DNA of 55,244 nt from an uncultured Acetobacteraceae bacterium (lineage in GTDB: Bacteria; Pseudomonadota; Alphaproteobacteria; Acetobacterales; Acetobacteraceae): contig CALMVO010000072.1 of the NCBI GenBank assembly GCA_937873205.1, positions 1-55,244 on the forward strand, read 5' to 3'. A program made the position numbers and the translations under genes. Positions within the stretch are counted from its first letter, which is position 1, and each line of letters opens with the position of its first letter. This document shows, in pieces, positions 42,814 to 52,660 of the stretch. The notes under the pieces are model-generated. The model searched no databases, had not been told where the DNA came from, and was given only the letters and a program-made list of their open reading frames with translations.

Positions 42814-43437
42814 ATGGCGGCCATCCGCGTCAAGATCTGCGGCATCCGCGACATCCCCGCCCTGGACGCCGCTGTCGATGCCGGTGCCGACTGGATCGGA
42901 CTGCAGTTCTTCGCGCGCTCGCCCCGATGCGTCGATCCGAAAACGGCCGCGTCTCTGTATCGCCACCTGCGCGGCCGCATCCCGGCGGTCGGCCTGTTCG
43001 TCGACCCCACCGAGGATGACATCGCCCGCGTCCTCGCCACCACCCGGCTCGACATCCTGCAGCTCTACGGCGTGACCGGCGCGGAGGAGATACAGCGGAG
43101 GTTCGGGCTGCCGGTCTGGCTAGCGCACGGCGTCGCCACCACCACCGATCTGCCGGTGACCACCGACGCGGCCGGCTTGGTGATCGAGGCCAAACCACCC
43201 CCCGGCAGCGATCGCCCCGGCGGCAATGGAGCTCGCTTCGACTGGACGATCCTCCGCGGCTGGGCCGCGTCGGCCCCCTGGATGTTGGCCGGCGGCCTTA
43301 CACCGCGCAATGTCGGCGAGGCCCTGGACGCCAGTGGCGCCGACGCCGTCGACGTATCATCGGGCGTCGAACGCGCGCCGGGCGAGAAGGACCCGGACCT
43401 GATCCGGGCCTTCATCGCCGCGGCAAGGGCGGGCTAG
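42814..43437 (+). CDS. trpF: Phosphoribosylanthranilate isomerase
   Basis: TrpF isomerises N-(5'-phosphoribosyl)anthranilate in tryptophan synthesis. The 207-residue barrel has VKICGIRD (6-13, catalytic Cys), GADWIGLQFFARSPRCV, VGLFVDPTED, LDILQLYGV, WMLAGGLTPRNV and DAVDVSSGVERAPGEKD with the catalytic Asp and phosphate site. It follows pyrF with a 6-nt gap, giving a lapA-pyrF-trpF operon. trpB and trpA, often next in alphaproteobacteria, are absent. Its stop TAG shares a CTAG (43434-43437) with the stop of the convergent gene. Confidence 0.95.
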   Translation: MAAIRVKICGIRDIPALDAAVDAGADWIGLQFFARSPRCVDPKTAASLYRHLRGRIPAVGLFVDPTEDDIARVLATTRLDILQLYGVTGAEEIQRRFGLPVWLAHGVATTTDLPVTTDAAGLVIEAKPPPGSDRPGGNGARFDWTILRGWAASAPWMLAGGLTPRNVGEALDASGADAVDVSSGVERAPGEKDPDLIRAFIAAARAG

Positions 43438-43808
43438 TAGCCGTAGGCTCCCGGCGCCGCATACACCACGTTCGGCGCCGCATAGCCCGGGTAACCATAG
43501 GCCGGGTATGCGTAGCCGGGATAGCCGTAGCCTGGGTAGCCATAACCATAAGGTGCCGCTATGGCGCTACCGATCGCGGCACCGGCCAGCAGTCCAACAC
43601 CCAAGCCAAAGCCTCCATAACCGAAGCCGCGGTAGCCGTAGCCGCCGCGATATCCGTAGCCGCCCCGGTAGCCATATCCGCCTCGATAGCCGCCATAACC
43701 TCCGTGGAAGCCGCCATAGCCGAAACCATGCGCCTCCGCCGGCTGGGCCGCCGCCAGCGTGCTCGCGAGGCCAAGGGCCGCCGTCGCCATCAGAACTGTC
43801 CTGCGCAT
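43434..43808 (-). CDS. Exported glycine/tyrosine-rich repeat protein
   Basis: The 124-residue protein has a signal peptide (MRRTVLMATAALGLASTLAAA). The mature part is almost entirely Gly/Tyr repeats: GGYGGYRGGYGYRGG and YGYRGFGYGGFG, then a short hydrophobic glycine-zipper (GLGVGLLAGAAIGSAIAA), then YGYPGYGYPGYAYPAYG. Such proteins occur in the envelopes of many alphaproteobacteria with no defined biochemical role. The ATG at 43808 is chosen for the signal peptide. It is convergent with trpF, the two stops overlapping at CTAG. Confidence 0.75.
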   Translation of the reverse strand: MRRTVLMATAALGLASTLAAAQPAEAHGFGYGGFHGGYGGYRGGYGYRGGYGYRGGYGYRGFGYGGFGLGVGLLAGAAIGSAIAAPYGYGYPGYGYPGYAYPAYGYPGYAAPNVVYAAPGAYGY

Positions 43809-43926
43809 CGTCGTCTCCGTGGCTGATACCATGCGTCCATCAGATGGCGCCGATCGGGTCGAAACAAAGGCGGGGAGGTGACCAGAGCATGAACGCCGCA
43901 GGATGTGATCGGAGACTCCGAAGAAA

Positions 43927-45099
<1,173 letters not shown>

Positions 45100-45104
45100 A
45101 TCAA

Positions 45105-45218
45105 AAGGCCAGGGCTCTGCCCTGGACCCGCCAAGGGCCGTGGCCCTTGGAACCCATCTTATAAGCGGTTTCCAAAGGCAAGCCTTTGGCGGGGTCCAGG
45201 GGCAGAGCCCCTGGCCTT
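45105..45218. repeat. Family 2 inverted repeat, complete pair
   Basis: AAGGCCAGGGCTCTGCCCTGG opens the element; CCAGGGGCAGAGCCCCTGGCCTT closes it, around CCAAGGGCC/GGCCCTTGG and CCAAAGGC/GCCTTTGG hairpins. It lies between the ahcY stop (45222) and the antiporter pseudogene, both on the minus strand, and replaces the expected antiporter start. Confidence 0.85.
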
Positions 45219-45221
45219 CCC

Positions 45222-46517
45222 TTAGTAGCGATACAGCTCGTGCTTGAACGGCCCATTCACCGTCTTGAGCCCAAGATACTCCGCCTGCCGCGACGACAGC
45301 CGCGTCAGCTCCGCGCCGACCTTGGCCAGGTGCAGCGCCGCCACCTTCTCGTCGAGGTGCTTGGGCAGCGTGTACACCTTCCGCTCGTACTGTCCCGGCT
45401 TGGCGGTCCACAGCTCGATCTGCGCCAGTGTCTGGTTGGTGAACGACGCCGACATCACGAAGGATGGGTGGCCGGTGGCGTTGCCGAGATTCACCAGCCG
45501 CCCCTCGGACAGCACGATCAGCCGCTTGCCGTCCGGGAACACCACCTCGTCCACCTGCGGCTTCACGTTGTCCCACACGTAGTTGCGCAGCGCCTCGATC
45601 TGGATCTCGGAGTCGAAGTGGCCGATGTTGCAGACGATGGCGCGATGCTTCATCTCGCGCATGTGGTCGATGGTGATAACGTCGACGTTGCCGGTCGCGG
45701 TCACGAAGATGTCGCCGCGCGGCGCCCCCTTCTCCATGGTGACGACCTCATAGCCCTCCATCGCCGCCTGCAGCGCGCAGATCGGATCGGCCTCGGTCAC
45801 CAATACGCGGCAGCCGGCGTTGCGCAGCGAGGCGGCCGAGCCCTTGCCGACATCGCCGTAGCCCGCCACCACCGCGACCTTGCCGGCCATCATGGTGTCG
45901 GTGCCGCGGCGGATCGCGTCGACCAAGCTCTCGCGGCAGCCATACAGGTTGTCGAACTTCGACTTCGTCACGCTGTCGTTGACGTTGATCGCCGGCACCT
46001 TGAGTGTGCCCTTCTTGGCCATCTCCCACAGCCGGTGCACGCCGGTGGTGGTCTCCTCCGAGATGCCGCGCACGTCCTCCAGCAGTTCGGGATACTTGTC
46101 GTGCATCAGCACGGTGAGGTCGCCGCCGTCATCGAGGATCATGTTCGGGGCCCAACCGTCCGGCCCACGCACCGTCTGCTCGATGCACCACCAGAACTCC
46201 TCCTCGTTCAGCCCCTTCCAGGCGAACACCGGCACGCCCGCCGCGGCGACGGCGGCCGCGGCGTGGTCCTGGGTCGAGAAGATGTTGCAGGATGACCAGC
46301 GCACGGTGGCGCCGAGTGCGGTGAGCGTCTGGATCAGCACCGCGGTCTGGATCGTCATGTGCAGGCAGCCGGCGATGCGGGCGCCCTTCAGGATCTGCCG
46401 CGGCCCGAACTCGTCCCGCAACGCCATCAGGCCGGGCATCTCGCCCTCGGCGATTGAGATCTCCTTCGCACCCCAGCCGGCGAGCCCGATATCTTTGACC
46501 TTGTAGTCCTGCGTCAT
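45222..46517 (-). CDS. ahcY: Adenosylhomocysteinase
   Basis: AhcY hydrolyses S-adenosylhomocysteine to homocysteine and adenosine, relieving product inhibition of methyltransferases. The 431-residue protein has the full NAD-dependent core: [61 protein letters not shown], the NAD motif [21 protein letters not shown] and the C-terminal [21 protein letters not shown] with a terminal KHELYRY. The ATG at 46517 is preceded by GAGGGACGGGTC. I see no obvious SAH or SAM riboswitch in the 80 nt upstream. Core methyl-cycle gene. Confidence 0.97.
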   Translation of the reverse strand: MTQDYKVKDIGLAGWGAKEISIAEGEMPGLMALRDEFGPRQILKGARIAGCLHMTIQTAVLIQTLTALGATVRWSSCNIFSTQDHAAAAVAAAGVPVFAWKGLNEEEFWWCIEQTVRGPDGWAPNMILDDGGDLTVLMHDKYPELLEDVRGISEETTTGVHRLWEMAKKGTLKVPAINVNDSVTKSKFDNLYGCRESLVDAIRRGTDTMMAGKVAVVAGYGDVGKGSAASLRNAGCRVLVTEADPICALQAAMEGYEVVTMEKGAPRGDIFVTATGNVDVITIDHMREMKHRAIVCNIGHFDSEIQIEALRNYVWDNVKPQVDEVVFPDGKRLIVLSEGRLVNLGNATGHPSFVMSASFTNQTLAQIELWTAKPGQYERKVYTLPKHLDEKVAALHLAKVGAELTRLSSRQAEYLGLKTVNGPFKHELYRY

Positions 46518-46605
46518 GACCCGTCCCTCAATCGTATCGGCGAGGGCTATGAGATAGCGGCGCAGGCAAGGCAAGCGGATTTGGCCCCGGGCTCGCCCGG
46601 ACCGG

Positions 46606-47028
46606 TCAGGCCAGCGTGGCCTCCAGGCTGATCTGCGCCCGCAGCAGCTTCGACACCGGGCAGCCGGCCTTGGCCTTGGCCGCCAGCTCCTGGAACGTGT
46701 CGGGGTCGATCCCCGGCACCTTGGCGCTCAGCACCAGGTGCGACCGCGTGATCTCGAAGCTGTCGCCGGCCGGGTCGAGGGTGATGGTCGCCTTGCTGTC
46801 CATGCGCTCGGCGGTGAATCCGGCCTCGCCCAGGATTTTGGACAGCGCCATCGCGAAGCAGCTCGCATGCGCGGCCGCGATCAGCTCTTCCGGGTTGGTG
46901 CCCTTCTTGCCCTCGAACCGGATCGCGAAGCCATATGGCGCTTCGGTCAGCGAGCCGCTCTCGGTCGAGACCGTGCCGCGTCCATCCTTGAGGCCGCCCT
47001 GCCAGACCGCCGAACCGTGCTTGTCCAT
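46606..47028 (-). CDS. OsmC/Ohr family peroxiredoxin-like protein
   Basis: The 140-residue protein has the OsmC layout: [20 protein letters not shown] at the N-terminus, [24 protein letters not shown] with the first redox cysteine, and [22 protein letters not shown] with the second. These enzymes reduce organic hydroperoxides. The ATG at 47028 is chosen because the upstream residues are not family-like. It is divergent from the permease gene at 47138. Confidence 0.92.
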   Translation of the reverse strand: MDKHGSAVWQGGLKDGRGTVSTESGSLTEAPYGFAIRFEGKKGTNPEELIAAAHASCFAMALSKILGEAGFTAERMDSKATITLDPAGDSFEITRSHLVLSAKVPGIDPDTFQELAAKAKAGCPVSKLLRAQISLEATLA

Positions 47029-47137
47029 CGTCGCCACTCCCGTTTTCGATACCGCCCGAACGCCGCTGCCGCCCGGTTGTTCATTTTGGCCGCTCGCTCT
47101 GCCACCATGCATCCGGCAGCGGCGATCGGGGGCGCGC

Positions 47138-48514
47138 ATGACGGGTCGGGTCTCGTGGTCAGGCGCGATGGAGGGCACCGGTGCCGCCGCGGTGTCGGAG
47201 CCGGTGCCGGCGGCGTTGAAGACCATGCCGATGGACCGCGTGTTCTGGAGCCACTTCTCGCCCAACCTCGGTCCGGGCGGCTGGGTCACCGGCGTGCTGC
47301 TGGTGCATCTGGGCTTGGGGCTGGGCTGGGGCCTGGCCGCGATCGCGATCGGCAACCTGGTCGGCGCCCTGCCGGTGGCGTTCGCCGCGGCGATCGGCCC
47401 GCGCACCGGCCTGCCGCAGATGGAGGCCTCGCGCCGGGCGCTGGGCCGCGCCGGCCTGCGGCTGCCCGCCTCCCTGAACTGGATCTACTGCATCGGCTGG
47501 GACGCAGTGAACAACGTTCCCGCCGCCGCTGCCCTGATCGCCCTGCTGGCGCTGGCCGGCCCCGCCCTGCCGTTCTGGCTGGCGCTGGGCGCGCTGGCCG
47601 CGGTGCAGATGGTCGCCAGCATCTACGGCCACCACGTGGTGCAGGCCCTTCAAAAATACCTGGGCGCGCTGCTGCTCGTGGCCTTCGCCGCGATCGGCCT
47701 GCTGGTGGCGACCCGCGCCGGCGGCCTGCCCGCGGCGGCGCACCCGCCGACGCTGCCGGTGTTCGTGCTGGCCACCGCGGTCCTGGCCAGCTTCAACCTG
47801 TCCTGGGCCTCCTACTCCTCGGACTACACCCGGTATTTGCCGGCCGATGCACCGCCCGCCCGCGTGATCGGCCTCGCCCTGGCCGGGCTGCTCGGCTCGG
47901 CGATCCCGTTCCAGGTGCTGGGCCTCCTCACCGCGGCCGGCATCGGCGAAGCGTCGCCGATCGCCGTGATCGCCGGCCTGCAGCGCGAGGCCGGTTGGCT
48001 GGCGCCGGTGGTGCTGGCGGCGATCGCGCTGTCGTCCATCACCGGCAACTCGGTCAACGACAACACCGCCAGCTACAGCCTGATCTCGGCCGGCATCCGC
48101 GTGCCGCGCGTGCTGGCCGCGATCGTCACCGCGAGCCTGGGTTACGCGCTGGCCGTCGCCGGCGCGGGCCGCTACGCCGACCTCTACGCCGGCTACCTGG
48201 TGGTGACGCTCTACTGGATCGCCCCCTGGATCGGCATCGTGCTCGCCGACTGGTACCTGGCCGGCGGCCGCGAGGCACGCACCCCGATGCCGGACCCGCC
48301 CGGCTGGACCCGCGGCGCCACGATCTTCCTGGTGACCGCGGTTCTGACCACGGCGCTGTTCTCGGTGAGCGACCTCTACACCGGCCCGGCCGCCCGCCTG
48401 CTGGGCGGCGCCGACATCGGCTACTATGTGGGCTTCCTCGGCGCCGCCCTGTGGTATGCAGCCGGCCACCGCCGCCGCGCCTTCGGTGGCCTCGAGCCCG
48501 GAACCGTTCGATGA
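47138..48514 (+). CDS. Purine-cytosine permease family transporter
   Basis: The 458-residue integral membrane protein has about twelve hydrophobic segments. It carries the FSPNLGPGGWVTGVLL segment and the NWIYCIGWDAVNNV and SFNLSWASYSSDYTRYLP motifs of NCS1 (purine/cytosine/allantoin) transporters, with SSITGNSVNDNTASYSLISAG further on. The likely role is proton- or sodium-linked uptake of a nucleobase or related compound; the substrate cannot be read from the sequence. ATG 47138 and ATG 47168 are both possible; the conserved part begins after either. Its stop overlaps the ATG of the DUF3297 gene (ATGA). Confidence 0.88.
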   Translation: MTGRVSWSGAMEGTGAAAVSEPVPAALKTMPMDRVFWSHFSPNLGPGGWVTGVLLVHLGLGLGWGLAAIAIGNLVGALPVAFAAAIGPRTGLPQMEASRRALGRAGLRLPASLNWIYCIGWDAVNNVPAAAALIALLALAGPALPFWLALGALAAVQMVASIYGHHVVQALQKYLGALLLVAFAAIGLLVATRAGGLPAAAHPPTLPVFVLATAVLASFNLSWASYSSDYTRYLPADAPPARVIGLALAGLLGSAIPFQVLGLLTAAGIGEASPIAVIAGLQREAGWLAPVVLAAIALSSITGNSVNDNTASYSLISAGIRVPRVLAAIVTASLGYALAVAGAGRYADLYAGYLVVTLYWIAPWIGIVLADWYLAGGREARTPMPDPPGWTRGATIFLVTAVLTTALFSVSDLYTGPAARLLGGADIGYYVGFLGAALWYAAGHRRRAFGGLEPGTVR

Positions 48515-48762
48515 CCCAGCTCCCCGACCGCCTCGCCATCAACCCCAGGAGCCCGCACTACGACGAGGCCCTGCTCCAGCGCGGCATCGGCATCCGCTTC
48601 AACGGCGCCGAGAAGACCAACGTCGAGGAATACTGCGTGAGCGAGGGCTGGGTCCGCGTCGCCGTCGGCAAGACCATGGCCCGCGACGGCTCGCCCATGA
48701 CGATGAAGCTGCAGGGCACGGTCGAGCCCTACCTGCGGGACGATGCGACGGCCGAGGCCTAG
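48511..48762 (+). CDS. DUF3297 family protein
   Basis: The 83-residue protein is soluble and highly conserved in style: LPDRLAINPRSPHYDEALLQRGIGIRFNG, EKTNVEEYCVSEGWVRVAVGK, DGSPMTMKLQGTVEPYL. DUF3297 is a small family of unknown function widespread in proteobacteria. It overlaps the permease stop by 4 nt and so is translationally coupled. The TAG stop lies in the CTAG of a family 1 repeat. Two broken copies of this gene occur 2-3 kb downstream (50499-50614 and 51409-51603). Confidence 0.9.
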   Translation: MTQLPDRLAINPRSPHYDEALLQRGIGIRFNGAEKTNVEEYCVSEGWVRVAVGKTMARDGSPMTMKLQGTVEPYLRDDATAEA

Positions 48763-48866
48763 AGCATCATCCGACCGAACGGACTCGTTCGATCGGATAA
48801 AGATGCTCGTCAAAACAACAAGCTAGAGGATGATCCGTGAGCCTAGGCGATCGGATCATCCTCTAG
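48759..48866 (+). repeat. Family 1 CTAG-flanked repeat, with an empty-site paralogue at 50611
   Basis: The unit runs CTAG (48759-48762) to CTAG (48863-48866), 104 bp between equivalent bases. Left flank GAGGC and right flank ATCCGGCGA around the element match the continuous GAGGC-CTAG-ATCCGGCGA at 50606-50623 in a broken duplicate of the same gene end. Confidence 0.92.
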
Positions 48867-48983
48867 ATCCGGCGATGATCGGCGGCCGATCCGCGGCATC
48901 GCATGGATCGGGACGCGCGCGGCGTTCGACCCGCTGACCGGACCACGCCCGTCTCGCCTGGCAAATCTCAAGGAGCACGACGA

Positions 48984-50489
48984 ATGACCACCCTCCCGGA
49001 TCTCGTCGGGCACGTGATCGGCGGCAGGACGACGGAGGGCGTCGGCACGCGTCGGGCCGACGTGTTCGATCCGTCGACCGGCCGGGTGGCGCGCGCGGTC
49101 GCGCTCGCCGAGGCGGCCGATGTCGACGCGGCGGTCGCGAGCGCCGCGGCGGCCTGGCCGAAATGGGCCGCGACGTCGCCGCTGGCGCGGGCGCGGATCA
49201 TGTTCCGCTTCCGCGACCTGCTCGACCGGCAGACCGACGCGCTGGCCCGGATCATCACCGCCGAGCACGGCAAGGTGCTGTCCGACGCCAGGGGCGAGGT
49301 CGTGCGGGGCATGGAGGTGGCCGAGTTCGCCTGCGGCGTGCCGGAGCTGCTGAAGGGCGACTTCACCGAGGAGGTCGGGCGCGGCATCGACAGCTACGCG
49401 ACGCGCCAGCCGCTCGGGATCTGCGCCGGGATCACGCCGTTCAACTTCCCGGTCATGGTGCCGCTCTGGATGATCCCGGTGGCACTCGCGACCGGCAACT
49501 GCTTCATCCTGAAGCCGTCCGAGCGCGACCCGTCCGCCTCGGTGCTGCTGGCCGAGCTGCTCGCCGAGGCGGGGCTTCCGGACGGCGTGTTCAACGTCGT
49601 GCAGGGCGACAAGGTCGCCGTCGAGGCGATCCTCGCCCATCCCGGCATCCACGCGGTGAGCTTCGTCGGCTCGACGCCGATCGCCGAGCACATCCAGCGG
49701 ACCGCGATCGCCCACGGCAAGCGGGTGCAGGCGCTGGGCGGGGCCAAGAACCACATGGTGGTGATGCCCGACGCGGACATGGACCAGACGGTCGATGCGC
49801 TGATGGGGTCCGCCTACGGGTCCGCCGGCGAGCGCTGCATGGCGATCTCGGTGGCGGTCGCGGTCGGCGGCGCGGGCGACGCGCTCGTCGAGCGGCTGGC
49901 GCCGCGCGTCCGGGCGCTCAAGATCGGTCCGGGCACCGATCCGGAGGCCGAGATGGGTCCGCTGGTCACCCGCACCCATCTCGACCGGGTGCTGGGCTAC
50001 GTGGAGGCCGGCATCGCCGAGGGGGCGGAGCTGGTGGTGGACGGACGGGCGCCGCGGCTCCAGGGCCACGAGGGCGGCTTCTTCATCGGCGGCAGCCTGT
50101 TCGACCGCGTGACCCCGGACATGCGCATCTATCGCGAGGAGATCTTCGGGCCGGTGCTGGCCGTGGTGCGCGCGCCGGACTTTGCCGCGGCGCTGGAGCT
50201 GGTGAACGCGCACGAGTTCGGCAACGGCACGGCGATCTTCACCCGCGACGGCGACAGCGCGCGCGCCTTCGCGCACGGCGTCCAGGCCGGCATGGTCGGG
50301 ATCAACGTGCCGATCCCCGTGCCGATGGCGTTCCACAGCTTCGGCGGCTGGAAGCGCTCGCTGTTCGGCGACCACGCCATGCATGGGCGTGAGGGCGTGC
50401 GCTTCTTCACCAAGCTCAAGACCGTGACCTCGCGCTGGCCGACCGGCATCCGCGCCGGCGCGGAGTTAGTCCTGCCCACGTTGGGCTGA
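48984..50489 (+). CDS. mmsA: CoA-acylating methylmalonate-semialdehyde dehydrogenase
   Basis: MmsA oxidises methylmalonate semialdehyde to propionyl-CoA in valine and inositol catabolism. The 501-residue aldehyde dehydrogenase has [45 protein letters not shown], the glutamate-less [14 protein letters not shown] signature of CoA-acylating members and the catalytic Cys285 in [10 protein letters not shown]. The C-terminal [12 protein letters not shown] is typical. The ATG at 48984 follows AAGGAGCACGACGA. Other mms or iol genes are not in the window. It is flanked by the intact and broken DUF3297 copies. Confidence 0.92.
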   Translation: MTTLPDLVGHVIGGRTTEGVGTRRADVFDPSTGRVARAVALAEAADVDAAVASAAAAWPKWAATSPLARARIMFRFRDLLDRQTDALARIITAEHGKVLSDARGEVVRGMEVAEFACGVPELLKGDFTEEVGRGIDSYATRQPLGICAGITPFNFPVMVPLWMIPVALATGNCFILKPSERDPSASVLLAELLAEAGLPDGVFNVVQGDKVAVEAILAHPGIHAVSFVGSTPIAEHIQRTAIAHGKRVQALGGAKNHMVVMPDADMDQTVDALMGSAYGSAGERCMAISVAVAVGGAGDALVERLAPRVRALKIGPGTDPEAEMGPLVTRTHLDRVLGYVEAGIAEGAELVVDGRAPRLQGHEGGFFIGGSLFDRVTPDMRIYREEIFGPVLAVVRAPDFAAALELVNAHEFGNGTAIFTRDGDSARAFAHGVQAGMVGINVPIPVPMAFHSFGGWKRSLFGDHAMHGREGVRFFTKLKTVTSRWPTGIRAGAELVLPTLG

Positions 50490-50498
50490 GGATTACCG

Positions 50499-50614
50499 CG
50501 TGGGTCCGGGTCGCCGTGAGTAAAAGGACGGCTCGCGACGGAACCCCGATAACGATGAAGCTGCGGGGCACGGTGAAGCCCTACCTGCGGGACGAGGTGA
50601 CGGCGGAGGCCTAG
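50499..50614 (+). pseudogene. Broken duplicate of the DUF3297 3' end
   Basis: The frame reads AWVRVAVSKRTARDGTPITMKLRG then TVKPYLRDEVTAEA and TAG, nearly the same as the C-terminal half of the DUF3297 protein at 48511-48762. The N-terminal half is missing. The stop TAG is in CTAG (50611-50614), and the next bases, ATCCGGCGA, equal those following the repeat at 48866. This copy therefore lacks the family 1 repeat at the equivalent point. Confidence 0.85.
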
Positions 50615-50658
50615 ATCCGGCGACAATCCGCGGCCGCCTGATCCAGCGGAGCCAGATG

Positions 50659-50675
50659 TAGTCACAGCGTGACTA
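50659..50675. promoter_or_regulatory. Operator-like palindrome upstream of the Phd/PIN module
   Basis: TAGTCAC (50659-50665), AGC, GTGACTA (50669-50675) is a perfect 7-bp inverted repeat 62 nt before the antitoxin ATG at 50738. Autoregulation is the usual mode for this antitoxin family. Confidence 0.5.
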
Positions 50676-50737
50676 TGCCCTCCCGACCTGCTACGGTCGC
50701 TGACGAACAGCAACGTAACCGTCGCGGGAGATGCAGT

Positions 50738-50995
50738 ATGGAACTGTCGATACGAGATGCCAAGGCTCGCTTCGCCGAAGCGGCTACCGCGGCGGCGCGT
50801 GGCGAGCGTGTCGTGGTGACCAAGCATGGCCGCCCCTTCATCGAGCTGGTCCCGGCGCAGAGGACCGCCGGCATGGATTTCAACAAGGCGGCCATCGTGC
50901 GTCGCGATCTCGGGCTGGACGGCCTCGCCGTCACGCTGCCACCTGACTTCGACAATCCCGCCTTCAGCCGCCAGGTGCTCGGCCTTTCCGATTGA
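50738..50995 (+). CDS. Phd/YefM-type antitoxin
   Basis: The 85-residue protein opens MELSIRDAKARFAEAATAAARGERVVVTKHGRPFIELVP, the Phd/YefM fold that dimerises and binds DNA. The C-terminal tail (LGLDGLAVTLPPDFDNPAFSRQVLGL) is the likely toxin-binding part. It represses its own operon, probably at the palindrome at 50659-50675. The ATG at 50738 follows GCGGGAGATGCAGT. Its stop overlaps the toxin start by four bases (TTGA). Confidence 0.88.
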   Translation: MELSIRDAKARFAEAATAAARGERVVVTKHGRPFIELVPAQRTAGMDFNKAAIVRRDLGLDGLAVTLPPDFDNPAFSRQVLGLSD

Positions 50996-51384
50996 GGCTC
51001 CTGCTCGACACGCATATCGTCGTCTGGGCAGCGCTCGACCCGGAGGCGTTGTCGGAGGCCGAACGACGATGGATGGCCGAGTCCGATGGACCGCTCGTTC
51101 TCTCGGCCGTGGCCGTGTGGGAGCTGCGGCTGAAGTGGCACAGCTTCCACATCTCCGGCGACCGGAAGGGGCCGGTCAGCCCTGCTTCTATCGTCACGTT
51201 CGCCACCGCGATGGCTTGGGAGTTCCTGCCGCTGACCGCCCACCATGCCATGACCGATCTCGCTCATCCGCTCGAACATAAGGACCCGTTCGACGAGCTG
51301 CTGCTTGTTCAGGCGCAGGAGGAAGGCATGCGGTTGCTGACTCGCGACTCGAAGCTCAATCAGCACCCACACGCGGTTGAATAG
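50992..51384 (+). CDS. PIN-domain toxin
   Basis: The 130-residue PIN-domain ribonuclease starts RLLLDTHIVVWAALDP (Asp6) and has SAVAVWELRLK, HKDPFDELLLVQAQEEG and the C-terminal LLTRDSKL, which together supply the acidic metal-binding residues. It is read from a TTG start (50992-50994) that overlaps the antitoxin stop. This is a second, unrelated toxin-antitoxin pair besides the VapBC module at 30.3 kb. It lies between two broken DUF3297 fragments. Confidence 0.88.
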   Translation: MRLLLDTHIVVWAALDPEALSEAERRWMAESDGPLVLSAVAVWELRLKWHSFHISGDRKGPVSPASIVTFATAMAWEFLPLTAHHAMTDLAHPLEHKDPFDELLLVQAQEEGMRLLTRDSKLNQHPHAVE

Positions 51385-51408
51385 GAAGGCCAAGGATTAT
51401 CGATTAAG

Positions 51409-51603
51409 GCGACCGCCTTCGCCATCAGTCGAAAGCCCGCATTACGACGAGGCCCTGCTCCAGCGCGGCATCGGCGTTCGCTTCAACGACGCTGAGAAGA
51501 CGAACGTTTAGGAGTAGTGCGTGAGCGAGGGCTGGGTACGCGTCGCCGTCAGCAAGACCATGGCGCGTGATGGCTTGCCCATGACGATGAAGCTGTAGGG
51601 GGA
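51409..51603 (+). pseudogene. Second broken duplicate of DUF3297
   Basis: Translation gives SPHYDEALLQRGIGVRFNDAEKTNV, then TAG and a second TAG two codons later, then CVSEGWVRVAVSKTMARDGLPMTMKL and TAG. This matches DUF3297 along most of its length but with three stops and a 2-bp difference near 51428 that breaks the frame. It is separated from the fragment at 50499 by the Phd/PIN module. Confidence 0.85.
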
Positions 51604-51639
51604 TGGAACCGTATGTGTAGGATGAGCAGATAAGGACAC

Positions 51640-52584
51640 TTAAACCATTTTTGTATTCATTACTCCAAATGGAATGTGTATAGATGGCACGATAGAACTC
51701 GCACGTGTCAAGTGACCTGATTGATCATCGAAAAATATATGAGGTCTTAGAGTTTTTAGTACCTTGCTTTTTTCTATTCCACCTAAGAAGAATGCGTCAT
51801 TGGCCATAACTCCCCAACTCTTTAGCGTTTTAAGGGCACGCTCATGCGAAGGCGCGTTACGCGAAGTCACGATTGATATGCGAAGCCTATTGCTATAGCC
51901 GGAGTGATTAGTTTTATAGACTTCCTCTACTGACTGGATATTTGCCATACGAACAAGAAAGTTCTTAAGAGGCCCTGGATTATGAGGTTGCATAACGTTC
52001 TTCACCTCATGTTCATGAGAATCACTTAGGCCTGAATGTTGCATGACAGCTTCTGACTCATCACCTGCTACCACCCCATCAAAATCAAATGCAATGCGGA
52101 GCATTCTATCTTCTTCATCATCTTCAAATTTCGAATCAAGAGCTTGACCAGCCGGATACCCAGCATTAATAGCTGCGTCGACATCAGCCTTATTACTTGA
52201 TAAAAATAGAGAAATATTTAATGCAGGTATATATTCATAAGGAGACTTTCCCTGCATAAATATAGCGCGTGTCGTATTTAGTCCGTAATGCGCAATGGTC
52301 TTCATCACCCTTAATCCCGTATCGGGATCATTTCGAGACAATAATATGACTTCAACTAGAGGATCTAAATTGTTAATACTCAGGTCGTTGAGGGAAAGAA
52401 GACGCTTGATGAAAGGAAATGCAATTCCTCGTGGAAGAGGGTCATTAAGATGCTTTTCTTGAAAAGCTCGATAACCCTCTTCACCTTCGCTTCTAAAAAC
52501 TCTATCTGACTCTGTTAAATTGAAAACGGCGCTAGAAGCGACTCCAACTACTAGTCTAGTCTCTAGATCATACGGCATAAGCAT
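51640..52584 (-). CDS. Cytosolic 5'-nucleotidase (NT5C1-like), AT-rich
   Basis: The 314-residue protein matches the 5'-nucleotidase family related to cytosolic NT5C1: RLVVGVASSAVFNLTESDRVFR, PFIKRLLSLN, VEVILLSRNDPDTGLRVMKTI, YGLNTTRAIFMQGKSPYEYIPAL and RIAFDFDGVVAGDESEAV with the DFDG metal site (167-170). SIVTSRNAPSHERALKTL and HIFFDDQSGHL complete the HAD-like core. It would dephosphorylate nucleoside monophosphates. Base composition is far more AT-rich than all neighbours, with many A/T third positions, so recent transfer is likely. The ATG at 52584 follows AGAGGAC; a second ATG lies two codons on. Confidence 0.88.
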   Translation of the reverse strand: MLMPYDLETRLVVGVASSAVFNLTESDRVFRSEGEEGYRAFQEKHLNDPLPRGIAFPFIKRLLSLNDLSINNLDPLVEVILLSRNDPDTGLRVMKTIAHYGLNTTRAIFMQGKSPYEYIPALNISLFLSSNKADVDAAINAGYPAGQALDSKFEDDEEDRMLRIAFDFDGVVAGDESEAVMQHSGLSDSHEHEVKNVMQPHNPGPLKNFLVRMANIQSVEEVYKTNHSGYSNRLRISIVTSRNAPSHERALKTLKSWGVMANDAFFLGGIEKSKVLKTLRPHIFFDDQSGHLTRASSIVPSIHIPFGVMNTKMV

Positions 52585-52660
52585 GTCCTCTGCTTAATTC
52601 TGTCGTTTAGAAACCATACATCCCTGCTAGTGTTGGTCAATTGCAATTAAGAGGATCGTC

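Noticed and set aside
43434-43808. Tandem DNA repeats in the Gly/Tyr-rich gene as a mobile or regulatory repeat.
   Set aside because: They are codon-level repeats within an exported low-complexity protein with a good signal peptide.
46518-46605. A SAH or SAM riboswitch upstream of ahcY.
   Set aside because: The 80-nt gap shows no recognisable aptamer pattern by eye; a covariance-model search would settle it.
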